DNA of 64,000 bases, taken from the NCBI GenBank assembly GCA_965248545.1, contig OZ252110.1:3100001-3164000 (forward strand), given 5' to 3'. Within the stretch, counting starts at the first letter, position 1, and the number at the start of each line of letters is the position of its first letter. This DNA is from Alteromonas_E sp965248545 (GTDB lineage Bacteria > Pseudomonadota > Gammaproteobacteria > Enterobacterales > Alteromonadaceae). This document shows positions 54,036-63,235 of this stretch, one piece after another. The translations under genes and the position numbers were made by a program. Below the pieces are notes generated by a model, which did no database searches, had not been told where the DNA came from, and saw only the letters and a program-made list of their open reading frames with translations.

Positions 54036-56552
54036 ATGTCGACAACTGTTAATTTGGCTTGGCGGTTATTCCGCCACGAGGCTCGACGAGGTGAGCTCAC
54101 TATCATTTTACTCGCCATTGTGCTGTCGGTGGCAGCGGTTCTGTCATTGTCACTGTTCAGTGAGCGACTGCAACAAGCGTTGACCGACCGTTCTGCAGAA
54201 TTTATTGCCGCAGATCGACGTTTGAATTCTCGCCAACCTGTCGATCAACAGTGGCTCCTTGAGGCGCAGTCTAATGGCTTGAATGTTGCACAGCAGATTA
54301 GCACGCGATCGATGGTGTTTGGTGAGTCGGAAATGGCACTTGCTGATTTGCGCGCGATCGACCAACGTTATCCACTTAAAGGCGCAATTAGTGTCGCGCC
54401 TGAGCCTTTTGCGTTGGCCGCAGATACGACCGAGGTACTTCAACCCGGTGAAGTTTGGATCGACTCACGTTTGTTTCAGTTACTACAAGTAGAGCTTGGC
54501 GATACGGTATATGTTGGCGATTCAGCGCTAAAGGTGACAAAAGTTCTCGGAGAAATTCCCGATGCGGGTTTCAGTGTGTTTAATACTGACCCGATTGTAC
54601 TGATGTCGATGGCTGACATTGAAGCCACAAACGTGACGGGCCCGGGTAGTCGTGTCAACTACAAAACTTACTACACGGGCGAGGCGTCGGTACTCGACGA
54701 ATACTACGATTGGCTGCGCCCCCAGTTAGATGATGAAATCCACTATTGGATGTCTGTTGAGGATGATGAATCAGCAGTCGGACGCGCTGTAGCAAGAGCG
54801 GAACGGTATTTTTTGCTCGCGAGTCTGTTAGCAATCGTATTGGCTGCTGTGTCAATTGCAGTCGCTGCCCAGAGGTATAGTCAACGACATTTTGATCCGG
54901 TGGCAATAATGAAGACCATTGGTGCGAGCAAAAAACAAATTCAATGGGTGTATGTACTACAAATTAGTTTCATAACGTTATTGGGCATATTCATTGGTTC
55001 GGTACTGGGCATTACCATCCAGCACTTCGTGGTCGTGGCTCTCGGCGATAGCGTCCAAGTATCCTTGGATGTATGGCATTGGCGCCCACTTATGATCGCG
55101 TTATTTACCGGCAGCTTGTGCGCATTGATGTTTTCTCTTTACCCGTTGATGCAACTGTTTTCAGTACCGCCACTGCGGGTGTTGCGTAAGGATATTGACG
55201 CAAGCCTCAGTAGCCGTACGATTCAATTTGCAGCTGCGGGCTCTGCCATTTTCCTGTTGATGTGGGCGTACAGTCGCGACCTTCTCATCAGTACCATCCT
55301 ATTTGTTTCGGGTATTTTGTTAGTGCTTAGCTTATTGGCGGTGACCTATGGTTTGATTGCGCTGGGTCGCAAACTCGGTGGCGGCGCCATGGGGCCTTGG
55401 CAACTTGCTTGGGCAAGAATCCGCCGTCGTGCCATGGACAATTCAGTCCAACTGATTAGTTTCTCGATCACTATTATGCTGTTGCTTGTTGTGTTGGTAA
55501 TGCGTAATGACATGATCGCGCAGTGGCGAGCACAGTTGCCTGAGGGGACGCCAAATTACTTTGTGAGTAATGTGACCGAAACGCAAAAGCCTGAATTGCT
55601 GAAACAGTTTGACGACAACAACATCCGTTACGATGATTTCTTCCCGGTAGTCAGAGGCCGGTTCGTCGCTATCAATGATGAAAAGATTCGCACTGAAGTT
55701 ACCAAAGAAGATGAAGAGCAGCCTCAGGAAGGACGTGATGGTCTTGGACGAGAGGCGAACTTAACCTGGGACTTAGCGTTACAAACCGAGAATCGCATTA
55801 CTGAAGGCCGTTGGTTGAGCGAGTGGCAACCGGGAATGCCGCATGAGGTTTCAGTGGAGTCTGAAGTGGCCGCCCGTTTAGATATCAAGCTAGGTGATGT
55901 TTTAACTTTTAACATTGGCAGTGAGATAGTAGAAGTTACGGTCACAAGTCTGCGCGAAGTTAATTGGCAAACCATGCAACCGAACTTCTTTTTCGTGCTG
56001 CATCCCGCGGCGATGGAAACATTTGCGGCGACGTATATAACCAGTTTCTATCTGGACGAGTCGCGCAAATCTGAAATTACGCGGTTAATGATGCCTTTTG
56101 CTTCAGTTACCTTGTTTGACGTTGACGCACGTATCAATCAGTTGCGCGAAGTGGTTGACCAAGTATCTCTTGCCGTTGAGTTTATCCTGATTTTAGTGCT
56201 AGCAGCAGGCAGTTTGGTATTGATCGCCCAGGTACAAGCGAGCATGGACGAGCGTCAGCAAGAACTCGCAATATTGCGGACGTTGGGGGCGAAAGGACGA
56301 TTGATCAGACTCAGTGTAATTTTTGAGTTTTTGATCATCGGTATCGTTGCCGGCTTTATGGCCGCGGTGGCAAATGAATTCAGTTTATGGCTGTTGCAGT
56401 CTCAAGTGTTCCAGATGGAAGCTTCCATCCATTGGGAGTATTGGGCTATCGCTCCCGCTGTCGGCGCCGTAGTGGTAGGAATCTTAGGTGCGGTAGGCTG
56501 TTGGCGCTTGCTAGCACTTAACACCAGTGCGTTGCTGCGCAGGATGGTATAA
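54036..56552 (+). CDS. ybbP: YbbP-like FtsX/MacB-family ABC permease
   Basis: An 838-residue inner-membrane permease with a first helix near 20-45, a long periplasmic domain, and two FtsX-type blocks. The first block has helices at about 257-285, 305-330 and 345-372 (with the AIMKTIGASKKQIQWVY coupling segment), and the second at about 710-735, 763-785 and 800-820 (LAILRTLGAKGRLIRLS). This two-block plan is that of E. coli YbbP (804 residues). It couples to the YbbA-like ATPase encoded 3 bases upstream. Substrate unknown. Confidence 0.92.
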   Translation: MSTTVNLAWRLFRHEARRGELTIILLAIVLSVAAVLSLSLFSERLQQALTDRSAEFIAADRRLNSRQPVDQQWLLEAQSNGLNVAQQISTRSMVFGESEMALADLRAIDQRYPLKGAISVAPEPFALAADTTEVLQPGEVWIDSRLFQLLQVELGDTVYVGDSALKVTKVLGEIPDAGFSVFNTDPIVLMSMADIEATNVTGPGSRVNYKTYYTGEASVLDEYYDWLRPQLDDEIHYWMSVEDDESAVGRAVARAERYFLLASLLAIVLAAVSIAVAAQRYSQRHFDPVAIMKTIGASKKQIQWVYVLQISFITLLGIFIGSVLGITIQHFVVVALGDSVQVSLDVWHWRPLMIALFTGSLCALMFSLYPLMQLFSVPPLRVLRKDIDASLSSRTIQFAAAGSAIFLLMWAYSRDLLISTILFVSGILLVLSLLAVTYGLIALGRKLGGGAMGPWQLAWARIRRRAMDNSVQLISFSITIMLLLVVLVMRNDMIAQWRAQLPEGTPNYFVSNVTETQKPELLKQFDDNNIRYDDFFPVVRGRFVAINDEKIRTEVTKEDEEQPQEGRDGLGREANLTWDLALQTENRITEGRWLSEWQPGMPHEVSVESEVAARLDIKLGDVLTFNIGSEIVEVTVTSLREVNWQTMQPNFFFVLHPAAMETFAATYITSFYLDESRKSEITRLMMPFASVTLFDVDARINQLREVVDQVSLAVEFILILVLAAGSLVLIAQVQASMDERQQELAILRTLGAKGRLIRLSVIFEFLIIGIVAGFMAAVANEFSLWLLQSQVFQMEASIHWEYWAIAPAVGAVVVGILGAVGCWRLLALNTSALLRRMV

Positions 56553-56566
56553 GTCATAGGTTAGGG

Positions 56567-56599
56567 CACAACACTGAGGAGTCATTCAGCAGTGTTGTG
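56567..56599. terminator. Probable terminator hairpin between ybbP and yfcH
   Basis: A perfect 10-base-pair stem CACAACACTG/CAGTGTTGTG with a 13-base loop between two converging genes. The flanks lack a strong T-run, so it may also be an RNA-stability structure. Confidence 0.5.
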
Positions 56600-56639
56600 G
56601 TTAGCGATGTTGGCATTTACCCGAGCGAGCTGTGGTCGC

Positions 56640-57536
56640 CTAGGTTAGGATGTTTTCAAGTGCCTCGGGCAAGCTAGGGTAGGTGAAGGTAAATCCATCG
56701 CCTAGCAGCTTTTTGGGGACCACGTTTTGACCATAGATCAATAGGTCTGAACCTTCTCCCATCAAGGTTTTCAGCACAAGGCTCGGCATCGGCAGAAGAC
56801 ATGGGCGACCCAACGCTGAACACAGTGTTTGCGCGAAGCGTTTATTGGTTTCAGGTTGGGGGGCAGTAAAATTGTATATGCCATCTGTAGCTGGATTGTC
56901 GAGTAAATACTGAATTCCTTTGACCATGTCGTCAATGTGGATCCAAGACATGTACTGTTTACCGTTTCCTATTGGTCCGCCTAGGCCGAGCTTAAATGGC
57001 AGTAGCATTTTACTCAGTGCGCCACCGTTCGGAGCAAGTACTATCCCAGTGCGCAAAATACATACCCGCGTTGCAACACTTGCCGCACTTAGCGCGGCAG
57101 CTTCCCATTGTGCACATAACTGATGGGAAAACTCTTGATGTACATCTGTGAATTGCTCATCAATGGCTCGATCGTTTTGGCGACCGTAAAATCCAATTGC
57201 AGAGCCGCTGATAAATACCTTCGGTGCGTCTGCCGAATTTTCAATTAGGTTTGCTAGCTGCTTGGTTGTTTCTAGTCGACTCTCCGTGATGATGCGCTTT
57301 TGAGTCGTCGTCCAACGCTTATCAACGATGGGCTCACCAGCCAAGTTGATGACTGCATCGAACGAATTGAGATTGTCTAATTCACTCAATGAGGTGATGT
57401 AGACACAACTGTTTGGCAGATGTTTATTCGCAGTATCGGGTTTACGCGTCAGAACTGTGAAAGTGTGTTTTTCCTGACTGGCTTTAATAAAGTGGCGCCC
57501 AATCAGCCCAGTTCCGCCCGTAATCAGAATATTCAT
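56640..57536 (-). CDS. yfcH: YfcH-like NAD(P)-binding epimerase-family protein
   Basis: A 298-residue extended SDR protein of the TIGR01777 (SDR39U1) group. The nucleotide site is ILITGGTGLIGRHF at residues 2-15, and the chain carries DAVINLAGEPI, VFISGSAIGFYG and GIVLAPNGGALSKMLLPFKLGLGGPIGNGKQYMSWI-type elements (positions ~168-205). ATG 57536 has AGGG eight bases upstream; an earlier in-frame TTG at 57542 is less likely. It follows folX by a few bases, the same gene pair as in E. coli. Reaction unknown. Confidence 0.93.
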   Translation of the reverse strand: MNILITGGTGLIGRHFIKASQEKHTFTVLTRKPDTANKHLPNSCVYITSLSELDNLNSFDAVINLAGEPIVDKRWTTTQKRIITESRLETTKQLANLIENSADAPKVFISGSAIGFYGRQNDRAIDEQFTDVHQEFSHQLCAQWEAAALSAASVATRVCILRTGIVLAPNGGALSKMLLPFKLGLGGPIGNGKQYMSWIHIDDMVKGIQYLLDNPATDGIYNFTAPQPETNKRFAQTLCSALGRPCLLPMPSLVLKTLMGEGSDLLIYGQNVVPKKLLGDGFTFTYPSLPEALENILT

Positions 57537-57545
57537 ATTCAAACC

Positions 57546-57908
57546 CTACTTATGGCAGGACAAACTCAACGAAACAGAATCAGAAAAACGCAAAGCATGG
57601 GGTTTATCAACTTCGACTTCCGCGAAACTGACCCAAGGGTGTTCTGCCGCAATGGCGAGCACATCTGCAGTGAGTTTCTCGAGCAGATAAAAACGGTTAT
57701 CTTCTACCAATTTAATAATGGCCTTGGTGATGACTTTGTAGTTGAGCGCATCATCCATTTCATCCGAATTCGTCGCCTTCTCGGCGTCGTAATGAATCGT
57801 CGCATTCACAACGACATCCTGCTTATTGCGGATCTCGTCTTCATTAATACCAATGTATGTTCGCAGGCGAAGATTTTTAATTCGAATTGTCGCTTGATTC
57901 AATTTCAT
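57546..57908 (-). CDS. folX: Dihydroneopterin triphosphate 2'-epimerase
   Basis: A 120-residue tunnelling-fold enzyme that epimerises dihydroneopterin triphosphate to the monapterin form. It matches E. coli FolX along its entire length: AxIRIKNLRLRTYIGI, DVVVNATIHY, DALNYKVITK, FYLLEKLTADVL and VDKPHALRFSDSVSLSLS. It is distinct from the aldolase FolB in these blocks. It is the first gene of folX-yfcH. Tetrahydromonapterin is a cofactor for aromatic hydroxylases in some gammaproteobacteria. Confidence 0.95.
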   Translation of the reverse strand: MKLNQATIRIKNLRLRTYIGINEDEIRNKQDVVVNATIHYDAEKATNSDEMDDALNYKVITKAIIKLVEDNRFYLLEKLTADVLAIAAEHPWVSFAEVEVDKPHALRFSDSVSLSLSCHK

Positions 57909-57990
57909 AAATGCTTGGCATTCCTATTGTTGTGTTCAATTTCAGTAAGATTTGTTAGTTTGTCGTAAATTACAGTGAATTAATACTGGT

Positions 57991-59034
57991 ATGGATATCA
58001 AATCACCTACTGTTAAAGCGTTATTTATTATGGCGTCGGTCATAATCGTGTTAGCAGGTCTCAAGGCCGCTAGCGAAATCGTTGTTCCATTTCTATTATC
58101 AGGCTTTATTGCCATTGCTTGCAGCCCAGTTATTAATTGGGCGAGTCGCTACCGTATTCCGCGCTGGCTGTCAGTTACTTTTGTTATACTCGTGATAGTC
58201 GTATTTGGTTTTATGCTCGGTGGATTAGTCGGGCAATCAATGTCTGATTTTCGGCAAAACTTGCCGCAATATAGTCAGCAACTTTCGTCCCAATTTATTT
58301 GGGTGACGGCGAAACTGTCAGAATTGAATATCCATATAGACACTTCTTTGATTCGCGAACATTTAGATCCAGGCATGGCGATGTCGATGACAACCAATAT
58401 TCTCGGTGGTTTAGGCGGGGTTCTGTCCAACGTATTCCTAATTTTATTGACTATAGTGTTCATGTTGTTCGAGGCGGAAAGTATGCCGCGTCGCGTTCAC
58501 GTGGCATTAGCCGATCCGGAAATGAAACTGCATCACATCGATCGTTTTATCAAATCGGTTAATAGTTACTTAGTAATTAAAACCCTGGTCAGTCTGGGAA
58601 CGGGATTGCTGATTGGCGGATGGCTATGGTTCTTAGGTGTAGACCACTTTTTGTTATGGGCAGTATTGGCGTTTTTACTCAATTATATTCCCAATATCGG
58701 GTCGATAATTGCGGCAATACCCGCGGTATTGATGGCGTTTGTACAATTTGGATTTGGTGTTGCTGGATTGGTAGCCGGCGGTTTTATCTTGGTGAATACC
58801 GTGATGGGTAACATGGTTGAACCTCGATTAATGGGCCGAGGTTTAGGTCTATCCACGTTAGTCGTCTTCCTATCTTTGATCTTTTGGGGGTGGCTACTTG
58901 GCAGCGTCGGTATGTTATTGAGTGTACCTTTGACCATGATTGTCAAAATTGCGTTAGAGACCAGAACGGAAACAAACTGGCTTGCGGTTTTATTGTCCAG
59001 TGACGTGGAGGAGTCCACCGCATCAAATCGGTAG
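57991..59034 (+). CDS. AI-2E family membrane protein (TqsA/YdiK-like)
   Basis: A 347-residue inner-membrane protein with about eight helices: 8-28, 30-50, 58-82, 145-170, 205-228, 232-258, 265-285 and 305-330. The family pattern is present: PFLLSGFIAIACSPVINW, FLLNYIPNIGSIIAAIPAVLMA and GNMVEPRLMGRGLGLSTLVV. Members include AI-2 exporters and Na+/Li+ antiporters, so the cargo is unclear. The last 12 bases overlap the end of the converging sensor-kinase gene. It is a single-gene unit divergent from folX. Confidence 0.92.
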   Translation: MDIKSPTVKALFIMASVIIVLAGLKAASEIVVPFLLSGFIAIACSPVINWASRYRIPRWLSVTFVILVIVVFGFMLGGLVGQSMSDFRQNLPQYSQQLSSQFIWVTAKLSELNIHIDTSLIREHLDPGMAMSMTTNILGGLGGVLSNVFLILLTIVFMLFEAESMPRRVHVALADPEMKLHHIDRFIKSVNSYLVIKTLVSLGTGLLIGGWLWFLGVDHFLLWAVLAFLLNYIPNIGSIIAAIPAVLMAFVQFGFGVAGLVAGGFILVNTVMGNMVEPRLMGRGLGLSTLVVFLSLIFWGWLLGSVGMLLSVPLTMIVKIALETRTETNWLAVLLSSDVEESTASNR

Positions 59035-60357
59035 AATTAAGTTAAAACGCGCGCCGCCATGCGGACTGGTTTGAATCTTTAGCTGACCATTATAAGACTC
59101 GAGTAAGTCCATAACGACGGCGAGACCAATGCCTTGACCTTCTGAATATGTGTCTAACCGTTGGCCACGATTGAGTATTGCGTCGGCATGAGGAGCGTCG
59201 ATACCAGGGCCATCGTCATCAACCAGAATGTGAATGCGATTGTCGTGAGTTTCAGCTGAAACCACGACCTTTGTTTGGGCTGATTTACATGCATTGTCGA
59301 TGACGTTACCCAACAATTCGATCAAATCAGTTTGATCGGCTCGCACTGTATGTTGAGGTTCAACATTGTTAACGATTGTTAGGCACTTGTCGGCATAAAC
59401 TTTTTCCATTGCACCAACTAATTTTGCCAAGGGCTCAGCGAGCGGGACTGCCGTAAGTCGCGCAGACTGACCGCTCACCGCACGTTTGAGCTGACGCTGG
59501 ATGATATTATCAATTTGCGTTAAGGGCTCATTGAGCTGCTTGGGCAAGCTCGGATCGGTATTGATGACTGCGAGGGGGGTCTTCAAGCTGTGGGCAAGAT
59601 CACCAAGACTGTTTTTATACCTTTGACGCTGTTGGGCTTCACTATCAAGTAATTGGTTAATGCTATTTTTAAGCGATTCTAACTCGGGTGGATAGGTCGC
59701 TGTTAAGCGCTCAATTCTGCCTTGTTCAGCGGCTTGGATATTATCGATAATTTCCCTTACCGGCACTAATACTCTGCGCACAATAAATACTATTATGGCT
59801 AACATACCCAGACTCAGTAATATCAACCATTGACCGAGTGTTTGAATAAACATTTCACGAGCCTGCTGGAACTCGAATTGTTCGTTAAACACCAGAAAGG
59901 TTACCGGTTCGAAATTGCCATTATTTTCGTATTCGGCACTGAATGCAAAATAGAACGCGGGTTTGCGGTCATCATCATACAAGCTTGATTCCAAGGGCAA
60001 GGTGGCGAACACTTCGCTACCGACAGCGGGATAATCCGTCACCAAAGGTTCTTGATAATCCAATGAGGAGAGGCTGCTCCATACGATCTGGTTTTGCCAA
60101 ATGATGTACCCGATAAAACCTGAGCCTGGTAAGTTGAGCTGCTCTTCAAAAAGTTGTTGCGGCATGAATGCATTGCCATTATCAATCTCAAATTCTGTGA
60201 TCATGGCCAAACTCATTAACTTGAGTTCATCGTATTTGGCTTGTTCAAGACTGCTGGTGTAACTGCGCTCCACAGTGAACAAAATGGCGGGCACAATCAC
60301 TAATAAACCGACAATAGCAAACAGTAAGCTGCGCGTTCGAAGTGACAGGTTAGCCAT
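59023..60357 (-). CDS. PhoQ-like sensor histidine kinase
   Basis: A 444-residue kinase. TM1 is at about 10-30, a periplasmic sensor of ~145 residues follows, TM2 is at about 175-193, then HAMP, and HisKA with His256 in LGDLAHSLKTPLAVI. The ATPase domain has N box ELLGNVIDNACKSA and G boxes VDDDGPGI and GQGIGLAVV. The short periplasmic domain and the AHSLKTPLA H-box resemble the PhoQ group. It is the last gene of a PepSY-regulator-kinase operon, 8 bases after the regulator. Mg2+ sensing is not demonstrated, so no symbol is given. Confidence 0.9.
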   Translation of the reverse strand: MANLSLRTRSLLFAIVGLLVIVPAILFTVERSYTSSLEQAKYDELKLMSLAMITEFEIDNGNAFMPQQLFEEQLNLPGSGFIGYIIWQNQIVWSSLSSLDYQEPLVTDYPAVGSEVFATLPLESSLYDDDRKPAFYFAFSAEYENNGNFEPVTFLVFNEQFEFQQAREMFIQTLGQWLILLSLGMLAIIVFIVRRVLVPVREIIDNIQAAEQGRIERLTATYPPELESLKNSINQLLDSEAQQRQRYKNSLGDLAHSLKTPLAVINTDPSLPKQLNEPLTQIDNIIQRQLKRAVSGQSARLTAVPLAEPLAKLVGAMEKVYADKCLTIVNNVEPQHTVRADQTDLIELLGNVIDNACKSAQTKVVVSAETHDNRIHILVDDDGPGIDAPHADAILNRGQRLDTYSEGQGIGLAVVMDLLESYNGQLKIQTSPHGGARFNLILPI

Positions 60358-60365
60358 ATTGGCAC

Positions 60366-61046
60366 TCAGTTTTGTAGTGCTCTATTGAGGCGATAGCCAC
60401 GCCCCCTAAGAGTCTCGATAGGCTTTAGATGGCCTTCTGGGTCAAGTTTTTTACGCAAACGCCCCACAAACACTTCAATCACGTTGCTATCTAAATCAAA
60501 GTCTTGATCGTATATATGCTCGGTCAATTCAGTTTTTGACACGATTTTATTGGGGTTCATGATGAGATACTCAATGACCTTGTATTCATAGGCGGTCAGG
60601 TCAAGTGATTGTCCATTAAGAAGAACTTCCTCGCTCAGTGTATCGAGTGATATCGGACCCATTTCAACCATCGGGTTTGGTTGACCCGATGCGCGTCGAA
60701 TTAGCGCCTTCACACGTGCCAATAGTTCCTCATTGTGAAACGGTTTAGTCAAGTAGTCATCAGCACCTGCGTCGAGTCCCTCGACTTTCTCTTGCCATCT
60801 GTCTCTGGCGGTCAGAATGAGGATTGGGCACTTGACCTCCTCACGCCTGGCGGTGCGAATAACGTCAAATCCATCTACAATCGGTAAACCTATATCCACA
60901 ATAGCGAGGTCGTATGGATGCTCGCGAAGTTGAAACAGCGCCTTTTCACCGTCATCAGCGAGATCGACACTGTACCCGTGCTCTCTGAGCATTGAATCGA
61001 GTTGTAGGAGTAAACGACTATCGTCTTCCACGACTAACAAACGCAT
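60366..61046 (-). CDS. PhoP-like OmpR-family response regulator
   Basis: A 226-residue regulator. The receiver spans 1-120 with acidic pair VEDD at 6-9, phospho-acceptor Asp51 in LAIVDIGLP, and Lys101 in YLTKPF. The winged-helix DNA-binding domain is at about 128-222 (LDLTAYEYKVIEYLIMNPNK, IVSKTELTEHIYD, NVIEVFVGRLRKKL, ETLRGRGYRL). The pattern RDRWQEKVEGLDAGADDYLT is close to E. coli PhoP. It is encoded between the PepSY protein (12 bases upstream) and the kinase. Confidence 0.93.
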   Translation of the reverse strand: MRLLVVEDDSRLLLQLDSMLREHGYSVDLADDGEKALFQLREHPYDLAIVDIGLPIVDGFDVIRTARREEVKCPILILTARDRWQEKVEGLDAGADDYLTKPFHNEELLARVKALIRRASGQPNPMVEMGPISLDTLSEEVLLNGQSLDLTAYEYKVIEYLIMNPNKIVSKTELTEHIYDQDFDLDSNVIEVFVGRLRKKLDPEGHLKPIETLRGRGYRLNRALQN

Positions 61047-61058
61047 AGGAATTCCTTT

Positions 61059-61340
61059 TTAGTTTCGGGTGGATTTAACTCGTCCTGTGCGCTTGTCGAC
61101 CTCGACAGTGACCACGCGACCTGATTTTTGCAAGACTTTTACTCGATAGGCGTTCTGGCCCTGTTCAACCTTTAAAACTCGGCCTTTCACTGATTGACGT
61201 GCTCGCTCCGCTGCTTGCGCCTTCGAGATCTGTACGGATTTTTGCGCCGCAGATTGAGCGTGAACTGCAGGCGACGTAATAGGCGAAACCAACAATATGC
61301 TGCCTACTAAGAATATGATTCGCCATGCTTTTATCATCAA
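61059..61340 (-). CDS. Small periplasmic PepSY-domain protein
   Basis: A 93-residue exported protein with a signal peptide (about residues 1-28, ending VHA-QS) and one PepSY domain (ISKAQAAERARQSVKGRVLK, VEQGQNAYRVKVL, GRVVTVEVDKRTGRV). It is first in the operon with the PhoP-like regulator and the kinase. Similar small PepSY proteins precede such two-component pairs in many proteobacteria and are thought to touch the sensor or inhibit a protease; here that is inference from position. The promoter should lie in the ~257 bases between this gene and arfB. Confidence 0.85.
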   Translation of the reverse strand: MMIKAWRIIFLVGSILLVSPITSPAVHAQSAAQKSVQISKAQAAERARQSVKGRVLKVEQGQNAYRVKVLQKSGRVVTVEVDKRTGRVKSTRN

Positions 61341-61597
61341 CTACAACCTCTCAATGCGGGTGGACGATTCGATTGTACTGCAATCTTGTTGAATAGCATA
61401 CGCATGCTTGCATGAATGCTTGCTGAATTTTACTCAACCCAAATTAAAGTTCGATTCAGCACATCTCTGGAATGACGTTGAGGTATTCATATTTATGGCC
61501 AAAGCCGATTTGATGAGGGGCTATGATAGAAAAGATGGTAACGCAATGCCTAACTTTTACGCATAATGTTGGAGCCTACCATCTCGGGCAGGCCTTG

Positions 61598-62023
61598 TTA
61601 GTCGAATTTAACTTTGCCCCGCAATGACTTGTTGTAGCCAGTGCGTTTTTTTGCATCCACTCGCCGTTTCTGTGACGCCCGAGTTGGTTTTGTCGGACGA
61701 CGTGTTGGGGCAACATAGGTCGCTTTAAGAATAATCTCTGTCAAACGTTCTAGTGCATCACGACGATTCGCTTCTTGGGTGCGAAACTGTTGCGCTTTAA
61801 TGACTAGGACGCCGTCTCGGGTCAACCGAGAGTCCGATGAATCTAGCAGACGTTGTTTGATGACTTCAGGCAATGAAGATGCATGTATATCGAAACGCAA
61901 ATGCAGTGCAGAAGACACCTTATTAACGTTTTGTCCACCGGCACCTTGAGCTCGCATAGCGCTCCAATCGAGTTCGTCAGTATCAATACTGATCCGGTCA
62001 TTAATTATTAGCCGCTCACCCAT
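61598..62023 (-). CDS. arfB: Alternative ribosome-rescue factor ArfB (YaeJ)
   Basis: A 141-residue peptidyl-tRNA hydrolase that frees stalled ribosomes lacking a stop codon. The catalytic GGQ is in RAQGAGGQNVNKVSSA near residue 30. The C-terminal tail is rich in Lys and Arg (TRRPTKPTRASQKRRVDAKK, then RTGYNKSLRGK), which enters the empty mRNA channel. Length equals E. coli ArfB (140). It follows the yciI gene by 22 bases on the minus strand, with trpBA further upstream. Confidence 0.95.
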   Translation of the reverse strand: MGERLIINDRISIDTDELDWSAMRAQGAGGQNVNKVSSALHLRFDIHASSLPEVIKQRLLDSSDSRLTRDGVLVIKAQQFRTQEANRRDALERLTEIILKATYVAPTRRPTKPTRASQKRRVDAKKRTGYNKSLRGKVKFD

Positions 62024-62045
62024 ATTAAAGCTCTATTGTTAGTGT

Positions 62046-62345
62046 TTAAGGCAACACTCGTTTAAAGGGTTTTACCGTGACCGACGCGTATACACCTGCT
62101 TCGATGTAAGGGTCGGCATCTGCCCACGCCTGAGCCTGAATCAGGTTTTCAAATTGAGCAATAACGGTACTACCTGTGAAACCGGCCTCTCCGGGGTTTT
62201 CATCGTCGATTGCTGGATTTGGTCCAGCAACTAACAATCGCTTCTGCTCAGCCAACGCTTGCAACCGCGCTAGGTGAGCGGGCCTCGCCTCTAGCCTTTT
62301 GGCCAAAGAGTTTGGTGTATCTTGAGCAAAGATTACATAGTACAT
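62046..62345 (-). CDS. yciI: YciI-family protein
   Basis: A 99-residue protein with the DGPF-like ferredoxin fold. It matches E. coli YciI nearly end to end (FAQDTPNSLAKRLEARPAHL, GPNPAIDDENPGEAGFTGST, EAGVYASVTVKPFKRV). The conserved His and Asp of the pocket (RPAHLARL and AWADADPY) are present. YciI has been linked to dehydrochlorination-type chemistry in relatives, but its cellular role is unsettled. It lies between trpA and arfB. Confidence 0.93.
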   Translation of the reverse strand: MYYVIFAQDTPNSLAKRLEARPAHLARLQALAEQKRLLVAGPNPAIDDENPGEAGFTGSTVIAQFENLIQAQAWADADPYIEAGVYASVTVKPFKRVLP

Positions 62346-62428
62346 AATTGGATATCCACACTAGAGGGTTATCTATCAGGTGCCAAAACTGACCATTTTG
62401 ACACCCTGTTCAGCACGCCCACCGCAAT

Positions 62429-63235
62429 TTAGAGAGCGGTTGCGGCTTTCATTTGGCTAACAAATGTATCAAGCCCCGTGAGCATCTTCTCCTGATCATC
62501 GAGATTTTCAGCGATAATGTTCACAGTTGCTGAACCTGAAATTGCTCCTTTTGCTCCGGATTGAATCGCTGTAGCAACTTGCTTTGGTGTTGAGATACCA
62601 AACCCAAGCAACGGCGGCGCTACTTGATACTGCGTAAGCTTCTCAATCAGTGAAGAAGCGGGAATGTCAGCAGCGGTCTCTGCTCCGGTTACACCTGCTC
62701 TGCCAAGTAAATAGGTGTAGCCCGATGATTTCTCGCCGATGGTTTTCAGCGTTTCATCACTGGCATTTGGCGGTGCAATTAAAATCTGCTGAATCTCGTG
62801 GCGATTTGCGACGTCAATAAACAGCTGAGACTCGCGAAGCGGCACGTCGGCAATCAATATGGAGTCAACTCCCGCGCGCTGTGCGTCTTGATAGAATTGC
62901 TCAATGCCTCGCTTGAGAACTAAATTACTGTATAACAGTAAGCCAATCGGAACGTCTGGGTTGGCGTCGCGGATCGTTGCGATTATCTCAAAGCAATCAT
63001 CCGGCGTGATCTTGTTGGCAAGTGCACGAATACTCGCGCCTTGAATTGTCGGGCCGTCGGCAATCGGATCGGAGTAGGGTATCCCAAGTTCTAGGGCATC
63101 TGCACCAGAGTCAATCAATTGCTGGATAATTTGAATGGAGGTCGCTTTATCCGGATCACCAATCATGACAAAAGGCACGAAAGCGCCGGCTTTTTGTTGC
63201 TCCAAGCGTGTGAACATCTGTTCATAACGGGCCAT
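62429..63235 (-). CDS. trpA: Tryptophan synthase alpha chain
   Basis: A 268-residue TIM-barrel enzyme that splits indole-3-glycerol phosphate to indole and glyceraldehyde-3-phosphate. The catalytic Glu is in ADALELGIPYSDP near 49-60 and the catalytic Asp in the GPTIQGAS and VPLRES region; the phosphate-binding GFGISTPKQV and GAISGSA are also there. The ATG shares one base with the trpB stop (TAATG), so synthesis of the two subunits is coupled. It is the last trp gene; no clear terminator follows. Confidence 0.97.
   Translation of the reverse strand: MARYEQMFTRLEQQKAGAFVPFVMIGDPDKATSIQIIQQLIDSGADALELGIPYSDPIADGPTIQGASIRALANKITPDDCFEIIATIRDANPDVPIGLLLYSNLVLKRGIEQFYQDAQRAGVDSILIADVPLRESQLFIDVANRHEIQQILIAPPNASDETLKTIGEKSSGYTYLLGRAGVTGAETAADIPASSLIEKLTQYQVAPPLLGFGISTPKQVATAIQSGAKGAISGSATVNIIAENLDDQEKMLTGLDTFVSQMKAATAL

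Noticed and set aside
61341..61597. PhoP box or small gene between the PepSY gene and arfB
   Set aside because: I could not find paired GTTTA direct repeats, and the short frames have no support.
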